DNA of 11,820 nucleotides from Sulfurospirillaceae bacterium. GTDB lineage: Bacteria > Campylobacterota > Campylobacteria > Campylobacterales > Sulfurospirillaceae. Positions within the stretch are counted from its first letter, which is position 1; each line of letters opens with the position of its first letter. A model generated the notes under the pieces. That model worked only from the letters and a program-made list of their open reading frames with translations. It did no database searches and was not told the origin of the DNA. A program made the translations under genes and the position numbers. Of the stretch, positions 1 through 7,763 are shown piece by piece. The stretch is from the NCBI GenBank assembly GCA_028705785.1, contig JAQWCT010000060.1:1-11820 (forward strand). The letters are read 5' to 3'.

Positions 1-1
1 C

Positions 2-451
2 GAGCAACCGCTTTTGGTTTGGGGATTAATTGCTTCGATGTATGTAGGCAATGTTATGCTATTAGTGATTAATCTTCCTATGGTTAAAATCTTTACGAAA
101 ATCTTACAAGTGCCTTACTGGTTACTTGTTCCTTGTGTGACGGGGTTGGCTTTTGTTAGGGTATATTCTGTCAACTTTAGTACTTTTGCCCTTTTGTTGG
201 CAGTTATCTTGGGCGTTTTGGGATATTTCTTACGCAAGCTTCATTTTTCGATGGCTACGGTTATCTTAGGGTTTGTATTGGGTAAGATTATGGAAGACAA
301 TTTAAGACGCGGTTTTGCTATCAGAGGTGGTGAAATCAACATCTTTTTCCAAGGTACGATTAACTACATTTTGTGGGGAATGACATTAGTTATTCTCTTT
401 GTTCCTATGATTGCTTCAATGATTGCTAAGCGATATGCTTTAGGAAAATAA
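2..451 (+). CDS. tctA: Tripartite tricarboxylate transporter large permease TctA, C-terminal part
   Basis: Partial gene: the frame is open from base 2 leftwards, so the TTG at 14 is not a real start. About 149 codons of the C-terminus are visible. TctA is the large inner-membrane subunit of TctABC, a secondary transporter fed by a periplasmic binding protein (TctC) that imports tricarboxylates such as citrate. The visible part is strongly hydrophobic with several membrane segments. It carries family-typical stretches: LLVWGLIASMYVGNVMLL near the left edge, and the late signature LGFVLGKIMEDNLRR followed by a short polar loop and a last membrane segment ending in a basic tail (KRYALGK). TctB and TctC would be expected off the left edge. 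It converges on citB with 5 bp between the stop codons. Citrate as substrate is inferred from the citrate lyase locus next door; family members also carry other carboxylates. Confidence 0.88.
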   Translation, partial: EQPLLVWGLIASMYVGNVMLLVINLPMVKIFTKILQVPYWLLVPCVTGLAFVRVYSVNFSTFALLLAVILGVLGYFLRKLHFSMATVILGFVLGKIMEDNLRRGFAIRGGEINIFFQGTINYILWGMTLVILFVPMIASMIAKRYALGK

Positions 452-456
452 AAAAT

Positions 457-1143
457 TTAAAGGGTTGTCTTGAGCCGATATTTTCGCTCAGGGCGACCCA
501 CTGAGCCATAGAGCGAATCGACTTCAACTTTACTACTTGAAACCAAATACTCCAAATAGCGTCTTGCTGTTGTACGATTAATCCCCAGTCTATCAGCGAT
601 TTCACTGGCAGAAAAAAAGTTTTCATGGTGATGTAGTACGGATAAAATCTTTTCTAAAGTGATGCCATCAACACCCTTGGGAAGTCCTACATGTAAAGGT
701 TTTTCTGTGTGAACAGTTTTGTTGAAAAATTCATCTACTTTGCTTTGTGAGAGTTCTTCTTGAGTACATACTTTCTCTTTATAAGCTTTAAATTTTTCCA
801 AAGAAGCAGAAAAACGGTAGAACATAATAGGCTTAATCAAATAATCAAAAACGCCATAACGAAGTGATTTTTCTAAAGCAGCCATCTCTTTAGCTGCGGT
901 AATTAAAATCACTTTAGCAGGAATAGCATTGTTTCGCATCCACTCCAAAAAGTCGATACCGTTACCATCTGGGAAATGGACATCTAGGAGTATAAGGTCT
1001 GGATTCATGAGTGTAATATACTCTTGAAGCTGAGCAATCGTATTGGCGATAGAAACAACCTCAAATCCATCTACTTTTTCCACCATGCTTTGATGTAAAA
1101 GTGCAATTCTAGGGTCATCTTCTGCAATTAATACTTTAATCAT
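457..1143 (-). CDS. citB: Response regulator of the CitB/DcuR type
   Basis: The 228-residue protein is the usual length for CitB/DcuR regulators. The N-terminal receiver domain (about 1-120) shows the acidic pair D9/D10, phospho-acceptor D54 in LLDVHFPDGNG, T82 and K104 in LIKP. A linker follows, then a C-terminal helix-turn-helix (about 180-205) with the family-typical INRTTARRYLEYLVS and a GRPERKYR tail. In this family the phosphorylated regulator activates genes for citrate or C4-dicarboxylate use. The start codon overlaps the end of citA by 4 bp (ATGA at 1140-1143 on the - strand), so the two are co-transcribed and probably translationally coupled. The likely target is the divergent operon beginning at 3002. 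DcuR is the alternative name; the citrate lyase neighbourhood favours CitB. A one-mismatch copy of the TTACATGTAA palindrome lies at 687-696. Confidence 0.85.
   Translation of the reverse strand: MIKVLIAEDDPRIALLHQSMVEKVDGFEVVSIANTIAQLQEYITLMNPDLILLDVHFPDGNGIDFLEWMRNNAIPAKVILITAAKEMAALEKSLRYGVFDYLIKPIMFYRFSASLEKFKAYKEKVCTQEELSQSKVDEFFNKTVHTEKPLHVGLPKGVDGITLEKILSVLHHHENFFSASEIADRLGINRTTARRYLEYLVSSSKVEVDSLYGSVGRPERKYRLKTTL
462..499. terminator. Hairpin at the convergent tctA/citB ends, putative terminator
   Basis: The 14-base arms 462-475 (GGGTTGTCTTGAGC) and 486-499 (GCTCAGGGCGACCC) flank a 10-base loop. In RNA of the + strand all 14 pairs form, three of them G-U. In RNA of the - strand the same three pairs become A-C mismatches, but that strand continues into a U-rich tract (complement of about 444-461) that holds the citB stop codon. 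The arrangement fits an imperfect intrinsic terminator for citBA and a stabilising 3' hairpin, without a U-run, for tctA mRNA. The stem is also the coding DNA of the last residues of CitB. Both roles are inferred from sequence only. Confidence 0.45.
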
Positions 1144-2738
1144 AACGAGTTGCCTTTAGGAATATGGATACTGAAAATAGTACCATAATTTCCTTTTTCT
1201 ATAGATACAAATCCACCAAGTTGTTCAAGTGTATTTTTAACAAAGAAGAGTCCATATCCACTGTGTAATTCTCCTTTGGTCGTAAAGCCTTTATTGAAAA
1301 TGGTATCTATGCGTTTTTCATCAATACCATTGCCCGAATCTTCAACATCAAAAATCAAGTCATTGCCAATATCGGTGGCAAAAAGTATCACTTCTTTTTT
1401 ATCAGAGACTAAGGCAGCATCGATAGCGTTATTGATGATGTTGCCCAATATAGTGAGAAGGTGTTTGGAAATGGCTGGGTCTATCATTTCTTGGATGGCG
1501 CTATTTTCATCCAAAATTATTTTCACACCTTTATCAAAGGCAAAGTAGTATTTTCCTATAAAAATGGAGGCAACCACAGGGTCATGAATCATACCTTGAA
1601 ACTGCTCTATGATTTTTTCATCAGGCAGATGATCTTCAGTGATAAGTGCTATGGCTTTATCGTACTCACCAATTTGTATATGTCCTGATATAAGGTGTAG
1701 AAGGTTAGAAAATTCATGTTTTTTCTCACGCAATCGTTCCGAGTACTGTTTTACGCGTGTCAATTCCCACACCAAAGCATCAATTTCCTCTTTTTTACGA
1801 CAGCTTGAGACCATGCCGATGGTTTGGTTTTCGTGAATGATGGGTGAGAGATTGCAGATATAATCAACCCCGTCAATATCGACATTAACATCTTTCATCT
1901 CTTTACATGTAAGGAGAAATTTTTGCAAAGCAAGAGGCGGTTGGTTGAGTGTTTCGCTAAAATGAAAATAACCTTTTGCCACTTCATTGCACACAGTTAT
2001 CTCACCTTGGATATTGGTTGCGATGATGGCTTCTTTGACAGAGTTTAAAATCGCCTCTTTTTCTAAAAAAAGACGACTGATTTCTTTAGGTTCATATCCT
2101 AGGAGAGAATTTTTGATTTTACGAGAGAGTAAAAATGCCATTAAAATGGTCACTATCATAGCCATATAGAGATAAATGATAAATTGACGATGGTATTTTC
2201 CCACGATTTCTTTGACTTGTTTTTCAAGATAACCCACCGAAACAATGCCTATAATCTCTCTGCTAAGATTAAAAATGGGTGATTTTCCTCGTATGGATGG
2301 ACCTAAGGTTCCAATCGACTTTGAGATGTAGCTTTGTCCATATTTTAGAGCTTTATCATTATCTTCTCCAACCATTTTCTCACCAATTCTCTCTTTGGTA
2401 GGATGGGTTAGTCTAATGGATTTGATATCACCAATGACGATAAATTTGGCATCGGTATGTTGCTCGATATAGGAGATAAATTCTTGAAGTTTTCCCTCAG
2501 GATCTTTTTGTTCCACCAGTTCAATGACTTGGGGCATCATCGAAATCGTTTTTGAGACTTCAAGTGCCCGCTGTCCGATTTGTTCTTCCATAAGCTCTTC
2601 TAACATTCGACCTAAAAAAAAGGTAGAAGTAAGGAGGGTGGCGATAACAAGGATGGTTGAAAAGAGAAGTATTTTAGGAAGTAGCCCCTCGGGCAAGAAA
2701 GAGAAATCTTTGAGCTTTCGCATAATTTTTTTGTCCAT
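1140..2738 (-). CDS. citA: Sensor histidine kinase of the CitA/DcuS type
   Basis: A 532-residue membrane kinase. Membrane segments at about 21-43 and 184-205 enclose a periplasmic PAS-like sensor domain. That domain has the family signature RLTHPTKERIG (R109, H112) and a second ligand-side stretch GTLGPSIRGKSPIF (R150, K152); basic residues in these two motifs bind carboxylates in CitA and DcuS. A cytoplasmic PAS domain follows (about 225-315). The kinase core has the H-box KKHEFSNLLHLISGHIQ (H341 the likely phospho-acceptor), N-box NIINNAIDAA (433-442), DSGNG (467-471) and the GYGL ATP lid (494-497). It should sense external citrate or a related acid and phosphorylate CitB. The start at 2738 has no clear Shine-Dalgarno; ATG 2723 (residue 6) is an alternative. 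A perfect TTACATGTAA lies in the cytoplasmic PAS domain and encodes LTCK (276-279). Confidence 0.87.
   Translation of the reverse strand: MDKKIMRKLKDFSFLPEGLLPKILLFSTILVIATLLTSTFFLGRMLEELMEEQIGQRALEVSKTISMMPQVIELVEQKDPEGKLQEFISYIEQHTDAKFIVIGDIKSIRLTHPTKERIGEKMVGEDNDKALKYGQSYISKSIGTLGPSIRGKSPIFNLSREIIGIVSVGYLEKQVKEIVGKYHRQFIIYLYMAMIVTILMAFLLSRKIKNSLLGYEPKEISRLFLEKEAILNSVKEAIIATNIQGEITVCNEVAKGYFHFSETLNQPPLALQKFLLTCKEMKDVNVDIDGVDYICNLSPIIHENQTIGMVSSCRKKEEIDALVWELTRVKQYSERLREKKHEFSNLLHLISGHIQIGEYDKAIALITEDHLPDEKIIEQFQGMIHDPVVASIFIGKYYFAFDKGVKIILDENSAIQEMIDPAISKHLLTILGNIINNAIDAALVSDKKEVILFATDIGNDLIFDVEDSGNGIDEKRIDTIFNKGFTTKGELHSGYGLFFVKNTLEQLGGFVSIEKGNYGTIFSIHIPKGNSL
1903..1912. repeat. TTACATGTAA palindrome, copy 1 (in citA)
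   Basis: A perfect 10-bp palindrome in the context CT-TTACATGTAA-GG. On the coding (-) strand it is read as L-T-C-K in the cytoplasmic PAS domain of CitA, in a stretch outside the recognised signature motifs. Confidence 0.85.
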
Positions 2739-3001
2739 TGATTATTTTTTGAAAATACTAGCATCTTGTCTTAAAAGTTATTTTATCTTACATTCTCTTA
2801 AGTTTAATGGGACTTTTTTACTGAATTTTTTATTAAGTCAAAACGATAATTAAACCCTTCAAAGTCAGGCTTAATCTTATAAAACATTTTATGCCTAAAA
2901 TGCCCAAAATAGCCATTTTGTGGACTTTTTATCTTATCTCTACTTAATCAAAAAAAAGATAAAATATCGCGTTTTATAAATCGTTACTCAACGGAAATAA
3001 T
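2739..3001. promoter_or_regulatory. Divergent control region between citA and the cit operon
   Basis: A 263-bp, very A+T-rich gene-free stretch with no small open frame that I would support. The box AAGATAAAA occurs three times: - strand 2781-2789, - strand 2927-2935 and + strand 2956-2964; the last two form an inverted repeat. The outer copies extend to the identical AAGATAAAATA and lie about 40 bp upstream of citA and 36 bp upstream of the operon start, so they may be matching -10 elements or binding sites for CitB. TATAAA at 2975-2980 is another possible -10 for the operon. Three short GCC-ending repeats at 2887-2914 and a 6-bp hairpin (2905-2910 with 2915-2920) could be an operator. The region as a control region is secure; individual elements are inferred. 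Confidence 0.6.
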
Positions 3002-4048
3002 ATGCCAAAATTTAAACGCTTTTTACCCGTGATTGTTGCACTATTCATTGGGTCCATAGGCGCTATGATATTTTCTTTTTTGCACACACCACTTCCTTGG
3101 CTTTTGGGTTCCATTACCGCAGTTGCTATTGCGAGTAGATTTTCTTTTATTCCCCTACAAGCTCCCAAAATTTTTTCTTCTCCTGCTCGGGCGATTTTAG
3201 GAATTACCATAGGAAGCGCTTTTCATCCAGAGATTTTGCACTATTTTGGAAGTTTTTTATCAAGTATTTTACTTGTTATCCCTTTTGTATTTATGATTTC
3301 TTTTTTTGGGATGATGTATTATTGGAAGTTTTTAAAATTTGATAAGTTAAGTGCTTATTTTAGCGCAATGCCTGGAGGTCTTTTGGAGATGGTCATGCTT
3401 GCCGAAGCATTAGGGGCTAATGTTTATAAGGTAACATTAGCACAATCTACGCGACTGCTCCTGTTGGTTTTTACCTTTCCTTTTATCATTGAAACATTAG
3501 CAGGTATTTCTCTTGATGGTAGAGGTGGGATTACCCAGTCTTGGATACACTCAGATAAAAGTGAAATGGTTATTTTGCTTTTATGTGCGCTTTTTGGATG
3601 GTGGGCTGCTTTGAAGCTCAAGATACCAGGGGGAACAATGATAGGTCCTATGGTTATGGGTGCTTTTATCTACTCGATGGGTTGGGTACACTCAAGACCG
3701 CCAGATGAGGTTATCAAGTTGATTCAACTTGTTTTAGGAACGACTGTTGGCTTTGTGTTTGTGGGTGTTGGCTTAAAAGAGGTTTTTAAAGTCATTGTCA
3801 ATACTTTGGGATATTTTGTTATGCTTATGGTCATTTCGACGGTTTTTATTTTTATCGTCTCTTTGATAACGGATTTTTCATTGATATCGGTGATGTTAGC
3901 TTTTTCGCCAGGCGGACAATCTGAGATGAATCTAATTGCCATTATCGTAGGTGCAAATTTGCCTTATGTTGCTTTGCACCATATCGTGAGAATGTTTTTG
4001 GTGATGAGCGTTGCTCCTGTGTTTGTTAAAAAAACTGCAAAAAGGTGA
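3002..4048 (+). CDS. AbrB-family integral membrane protein, first gene of the cit operon
   Basis: The 348-residue hydrophobic protein is of the membrane AbrB family (not the Bacillus DNA-binding AbrB). The internal duplication typical of the family is visible. Repeat one has LPWLLGS (31-37), SAMPGGLLEM (121-130) and LGAN (137-140). Repeat two has IPGGTMIGPM (208-217), SPGGQSEMN (302-310) and VGAN (316-319). Paired PGG-x-x-EM motifs followed by GAN suggest a pseudo-symmetric transport-like fold. Biochemical function in this family is poorly known. As the first gene of the citrate lyase operon it may move citrate or a fermentation product such as acetate or succinate, or work with TctABC; this is inference from position. 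A weak GGAAA precedes the ATG. The stop overlaps the AAGGTGA ribosome site of citC. No signal peptide apart from the first membrane segment. Confidence 0.82.
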   Translation: MPKFKRFLPVIVALFIGSIGAMIFSFLHTPLPWLLGSITAVAIASRFSFIPLQAPKIFSSPARAILGITIGSAFHPEILHYFGSFLSSILLVIPFVFMISFFGMMYYWKFLKFDKLSAYFSAMPGGLLEMVMLAEALGANVYKVTLAQSTRLLLLVFTFPFIIETLAGISLDGRGGITQSWIHSDKSEMVILLLCALFGWWAALKLKIPGGTMIGPMVMGAFIYSMGWVHSRPPDEVIKLIQLVLGTTVGFVFVGVGLKEVFKVIVNTLGYFVMLMVISTVFIFIVSLITDFSLISVMLAFSPGGQSEMNLIAIIVGANLPYVALHHIVRMFLVMSVAPVFVKKTAKR

Positions 4049-4051
4049 TTT

Positions 4052-5062
4052 ATGAAGGGATTGATTACTTTCTCTGAGGTTCCAAGCACCAGTGTTGTGC
4101 GATGGCAAAAAATCAATGATTTTTTAAAAAGTGTTGATTTGGATGTCTCTGAGGATGTAGAACTTTTCATTGTCGCAAAACAAGATGACCACATTGTTGC
4201 TTGTGCCGGTTTGAGTGGAAGAGTGCTCAAAAATATCGCGATAGATGAGACGATTCGTGGTAAAGGTATTGCTTTGCGGTTGATGAGCGAACTTTTAAAA
4301 GTGGCGTATCGTGAAAAGCGAAGCGATTTATTTTTATTTACCAAGCCAGTTTACCAAGAGATGTTTGAAGATTGTGGGTTCAAATACATCGAACAATCCC
4401 ATCATGAAGTGATTTTGATGGAAAATAGCAACAACATTGAACATAAAAAAGAAGCATTAAGAGCGCATAAACAAGAGGGAAAACGCATCGGAAGCATCGT
4501 CATCAATGCCAATCCTTTTACACTCGGACATCGTCATTTGGTAGAGCAAGCGTGTTTGAACTCGGATTGGGTACATCTTTTTGTAGTCAAAGAAGATGCT
4601 TCGTTTTTTTCCTTTAAAGACCGCTATCAACTCATTCAAGAGGGTCTTAAACATATCGCTAATCTTACGATTTATGAGGGTTCTGATTATATTATCTCCA
4701 AAGCAACTTTTCCGACTTATTTTATCAAAGACAAGTGCCATATAGACTCTTTATACACCGAATTAGACCTTAATATCTTTAGAAATCACCTTGCGCCACA
4801 GTTAGAAATTACCCATCGTTTTGTGGGAGAAGAGCCAATTTGCGTTGTGACCAATGAATACAATCAACAAATGAAAAAGATACTCTCATCCCCATCAAAT
4901 CATCCGTCCATCGAGGTTATCGAGATACCAAGAATTGAATATAAAGGTGAGCCAATATCGGCTTCTAGGGTTCGAAGATTGATGGGGGAGAAAAATTTGG
5001 AAGAGATATCGCATCTTGTTCCTCCCACAACTTACCAACTCATTGAAAAAATACTATACTAA
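4052..5062 (+). CDS. citC: [Citrate (pro-3S)-lyase] ligase CitC
   Basis: This enzyme activates citrate lyase by acetylating, with ATP and acetate, the thiol of the prosthetic group on CitD. At 336 residues it is of normal length. The N-terminal part (about 1-125) is GNAT-like, with the acetyl-CoA loop signature ETIRGKGIALRLM around 66-78. The C-terminal part is a nucleotidyltransferase fold: GSIVINANPFTLGHRH (147-162) holds the H160/H162 ATP-binding motif, and ISASRVRRLM (302-311) is the late phosphate-contacting motif. Translation starts at ATG 4052, directly after a strong AAGGTGA that overlaps the previous stop, so it is coupled to the AbrB-like gene. citC heads the lyase genes in many bacteria, in the order C-D-E-F as here. 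Confidence 0.95.
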   Translation: MKGLITFSEVPSTSVVRWQKINDFLKSVDLDVSEDVELFIVAKQDDHIVACAGLSGRVLKNIAIDETIRGKGIALRLMSELLKVAYREKRSDLFLFTKPVYQEMFEDCGFKYIEQSHHEVILMENSNNIEHKKEALRAHKQEGKRIGSIVINANPFTLGHRHLVEQACLNSDWVHLFVVKEDASFFSFKDRYQLIQEGLKHIANLTIYEGSDYIISKATFPTYFIKDKCHIDSLYTELDLNIFRNHLAPQLEITHRFVGEEPICVVTNEYNQQMKKILSSPSNHPSIEVIEIPRIEYKGEPISASRVRRLMGEKNLEEISHLVPPTTYQLIEKILY

Positions 5063-5080
5063 TACAATAGAGGAAAAATA

Positions 5081-5377
5081 ATGAACACAATTATAGAACC
5101 TGCTCACGCAGGGACTTTAGAATCAAGCGATGCTTTTGTCCGTGTCATTCCTATCGAAGAAGAGGGCATTGTCATCGAGCTTGAGAGCAGTGTGTGCGAA
5201 ATCTATGGCGATGCTATCCATGCGTTAGTGTTGGAAACTGCTCAAGCCATGAAAATGAATAAAATTCGTTTGATTGTCCAAGATAAAGGGGCGCTTGATT
5301 ATGTCATCAAAGCGCGGGTTCAAACGGCAATTTTGCGCGCTTGTGGTAAAACTGAGCCTGATTGGAGTACTTTATAA
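5081..5377 (+). CDS. citD: Citrate lyase acyl carrier protein (gamma subunit) CitD
   Basis: The 98-residue carrier subunit of citrate lyase holds the 2'-(5''-triphosphoribosyl)-3'-dephospho-CoA arm that carries acetyl and citryl groups between CitF and CitE. The modified serine is the first Ser of the N-terminal motif AGTLESSD (S15 here, matching S14 of the Klebsiella protein by motif alignment). Length and the conserved C-terminal half fit the family. Its ribosome site AGAGGA (5069-5074), 6 bp before the ATG, is the best in the operon. This fits a carrier subunit made in at least equal amount to CitE and CitF. The stop TAA shares its last base with the ATG of citE. Confidence 0.95.
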   Translation: MNTIIEPAHAGTLESSDAFVRVIPIEEEGIVIELESSVCEIYGDAIHALVLETAQAMKMNKIRLIVQDKGALDYVIKARVQTAILRACGKTEPDWSTL

Positions 5378-6264
5378 TGAAAACAAAACTACGAAGAAGT
5401 ATGTTATTTGTCCCAGGGGCTAATACGGCGATGGTCTGTAATGCTTTTATCTATAAGCCAGATACGGTGATGTTTGACCTTGAAGACTCTGTGGCTTTGA
5501 GCGAAAAAGACTCGGCACGATGGATGGTTTATCATGCACTCAAACATTTTACTTATCAAGACATTGAAACAGCAGTACGAGTAAATCCTTTGGATACGCC
5601 TTTTGGCTTGTTGGATTTAGAAGCGGTTATTCGTGCAGGAGTCGATATTATCAGGCTTCCTAAAACTGATAGCGTGGATGATGTCCTTGAGATGGAACAA
5701 GAAATTGCACACATTGAAAATAAAATTGGTAGAGAGAAAAAAACGATGCTTTTAGCCGCTATTGAAAGTGCTTTAGGCGTGGTAAATGCTGTAGATATTG
5801 CGAGATGTTCCAAACGACTGATGGGTATTGCTTTGGGTGCGGAGGATTTTGTAAGAGATCTTAGAACACAAAGAACCAAAGAGGGCAGTGAGTTGATGGC
5901 GGCACGAAATCAAATTTTACTCGCCGCACGAGCCGCTAAGATAGGCGCATTTGACTCTATCTTTTCAGATGTCAAAGATAAAGAGGGTTTTATGCATGAA
6001 GTGAATTACATCAAGAGTTTGGGTTTTGATGGCAAATCACTCATCAACCCCAATCAAATCCCATCATTGCACAAAGCGTTTGAGCCCTCTAAAAAAGATA
6101 TTGACTGGGCAATAGAAGTACTAGAAGCGGCAAAAGATGCGACGATAAGAGGGTTAGGCGTTGTTTCTATCGATGGTAAGATGGTGGATGCTCCAATCAT
6201 CGGGAGAGCCCAGTGGATCATTAGTTTGGCTAAAGCGTCTGGTGTATTAGGAGAAGAGCAATGA
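5377..6264 (+). CDS. citE: Citrate lyase beta subunit (citryl-ACP lyase) CitE
   Basis: CitE cleaves citryl-CitD into acetyl-CitD and oxaloacetate. The 295-residue TIM-barrel protein of the HpcH/HpaI superfamily shows LRRSMLFVPG at the N-terminus, FDLEDSV (33-39), R68 in AVRVN, and the Mg2+ ligands E130 (AAIES) and D157 (GAEDF). NPNQI near 224-228 is also typical. I choose ATG 5377, in the TAATG junction with citD and 9 bp after GGAG (5364-5367), because the protein then begins MKTKLRRSMLFVPG like known CitE. A TTG at 5362 would add five residues inside citD and is unlikely. The 3' end overlaps citF by 4 bp. Confidence 0.95.
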   Translation: MKTKLRRSMLFVPGANTAMVCNAFIYKPDTVMFDLEDSVALSEKDSARWMVYHALKHFTYQDIETAVRVNPLDTPFGLLDLEAVIRAGVDIIRLPKTDSVDDVLEMEQEIAHIENKIGREKKTMLLAAIESALGVVNAVDIARCSKRLMGIALGAEDFVRDLRTQRTKEGSELMAARNQILLAARAAKIGAFDSIFSDVKDKEGFMHEVNYIKSLGFDGKSLINPNQIPSLHKAFEPSKKDIDWAIEVLEAAKDATIRGLGVVSIDGKMVDAPIIGRAQWIISLAKASGVLGEEQ

Positions 6265-7760
6265 GAGATATGGAAACAAAATTTACCACGAAAGAACTCA
6301 CTTGTGTGGATGCACCATTCTTTACATGTAAAGAAAAAATCAAAGGGCGTGATCGAACTTCTAAAGTGTGTGAGAGTATCGAAGAGGCGATTAATCGCTC
6401 AGGTCTGAAAGATGGTATGACGATTTCGTTTCATCATGCTTTTCGTGGCGGTGATTTGATCATCAATCAGGTCATTGATATTATCGCTAAGATGGGTTTC
6501 AAAGATTTGACTTTAGCATCAAGTTCTTTGGCTTCAGTGCACGACCCTTTGATTGAGCATATTAAAAGTGGTGTTATCACGCAGATTTATACCTCCGGTC
6601 TTCGAAGTAAGCTAGGAGAAGCTATTTCCAAAGGTTTGATGGACAAACCCGTACAAATCCATTCGCATGGTGGAAGAGTTCATCTTTTACAATCTGGAGA
6701 GCTAAAAATTGATGTCGCTTTCATCGGTGTACCCGTTGTTGATGCTTTTGGCAATGCCAATGGGCATTCAGGAAGGTCAAAGTGTGGCTCTTTAGGCTAT
6801 GCGATGAGTGATGCACAGTATGCGAAGTATGTTATCGTTCTCTCAGAATCTTTAGAAGAATATCCTAATGTTCCCTCCAGTATCTCACAAGATAGCGTGG
6901 ATTGCGTAGTTATCGTTGATGAGGTGGGTGATCCCTCTAAGATAGGTGCTGGAGAGACAAGAATGACGACCAACCCTAAAGAGTTGATGTTAGCCCGTCT
7001 TACCACCAAAGTCATCGAGCATTCAGGACTTTTCAAAGAAGGTTTTAGCCTTCAAACAGGAACAGGTGGCGCTTCTTTAGCAACGACGGTTTTTTTAAGT
7101 GAAAAGATGGAAGCACAAGGCATTACAGCGAGTTTTGGACTCGGAGGCATCACAGGTACGATGGTTTATATGCTCAAGCGAGGTTTGATTAAAACACTTT
7201 TGGATGTACAAAGCTTTGATGAATTTGCCGCTAAGTCACTGGGTGAAAATAAAAACCATATCGAAATCAGCGCCAACGAATACGCCAACCCAAGCTCCAA
7301 AGGTGCGTCTATTAAAAATCTTGATATCGTCGTTTTAAGTGCGCTAGAAGTCGATGTGGACTTTAATGTCAATGTTATCACAGGTTCAAAAGGCCTTCTT
7401 CGAGGCGCATCTGGCGGACATTGTGACACTGCGGCAGAAGCAAAACTTGCGATTATCGTAGCGCCTTTGACACGAGGTAGGATTCCTACCATCGCCAAAA
7501 GAGTCAATACGATAGTCACCCCTGGGTCTAGTGTCGATGTAGTGGTCACAGATCAAGGCATTGCGGTCAATCCAAAACATGTTGAACTCAAAGAAAAATT
7601 GAAAAAAGCAGGCTTACATGTAGTCGAGATAGAAGAACTGTATGAGCGAGCTATCAGACTGTGCGGCGTGCCCCAAGAGATAAAATACACCGATAAAGTG
7701 GTTGCCGTCATTCGTTACCGTGATGGTTCTATCATCGATGTTGTAAGGCAATTAGCGTAA
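6261..7760 (+). CDS. citF: Citrate lyase alpha subunit (citrate:acetyl-ACP transferase) CitF
   Basis: CitF swaps the acetyl group on CitD for citrate, forming citryl-CitD and free acetate. The 499-residue protein of the CoA-transferase fold carries the strongly conserved GMTISFHHAFRGGD (52-65), VPVVDAFGNANGHSG (157-171), a glycine-rich LQTGTGGASLAT (264-275) and RGASGGHCDTAAEAKLA toward the C-terminus. The start ATG overlaps the citE stop (ATGA) and lies 7 bp after AGGAG (6249-6253), pointing to coupled translation; M4 at 6270 is a weaker alternative. In the variable N-terminal leader a perfect TTACATGTAA encodes FTCK (21-24), and a one-mismatch copy lies at 7614-7623. The next gene lies in the same frame, separated by the stop and one AAG codon. 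Confidence 0.95.
   Translation: MRDMETKFTTKELTCVDAPFFTCKEKIKGRDRTSKVCESIEEAINRSGLKDGMTISFHHAFRGGDLIINQVIDIIAKMGFKDLTLASSSLASVHDPLIEHIKSGVITQIYTSGLRSKLGEAISKGLMDKPVQIHSHGGRVHLLQSGELKIDVAFIGVPVVDAFGNANGHSGRSKCGSLGYAMSDAQYAKYVIVLSESLEEYPNVPSSISQDSVDCVVIVDEVGDPSKIGAGETRMTTNPKELMLARLTTKVIEHSGLFKEGFSLQTGTGGASLATTVFLSEKMEAQGITASFGLGGITGTMVYMLKRGLIKTLLDVQSFDEFAAKSLGENKNHIEISANEYANPSSKGASIKNLDIVVLSALEVDVDFNVNVITGSKGLLRGASGGHCDTAAEAKLAIIVAPLTRGRIPTIAKRVNTIVTPGSSVDVVVTDQGIAVNPKHVELKEKLKKAGLHVVEIEELYERAIRLCGVPQEIKYTDKVVAVIRYRDGSIIDVVRQLA
6322..6331. repeat. TTACATGTAA palindrome, copy 2 (in citF)
   Basis: A perfect copy in the context CT-TTACATGTAA-AG, forming a 12-bp palindrome (6321-6332). It is read as F-T-C-K in the poorly conserved N-terminal leader of CitF, upstream of the conserved core. 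Confidence 0.85.
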
Positions 7761-7763
7761 AAG

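Noticed and set aside
14..16. TTG at 14 as the start of a short membrane protein
   Set aside because: The frame is open through the left edge and the sequence is clearly the C-terminal part of TctA.
1903..1912. TTACATGTAA as a Crp/Fnr-type operator
   Set aside because: Five of six perfect copies are inside coding sequence, far from starts, and half-site spacing does not fit the TTGAT-N4-ATCAA pattern.
3964..4344. A 126-codon reverse-strand open frame across the AbrB-like gene and citC
   Set aside because: It is antisense to two well-supported genes, and its low-complexity basic/serine-rich product resembles nothing known to me.
5362..5376. A TTG start for CitE five codons upstream
   Set aside because: It lies inside citD; ATG 5377 has a GGAG site 9 bp upstream and gives the standard CitE N-terminus.
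7166..7549. A 127-codon reverse-strand open frame inside citF
   Set aside because: It is antisense to a highly conserved enzyme, has no recognisable protein features, and is explained by the codon pattern of citF.
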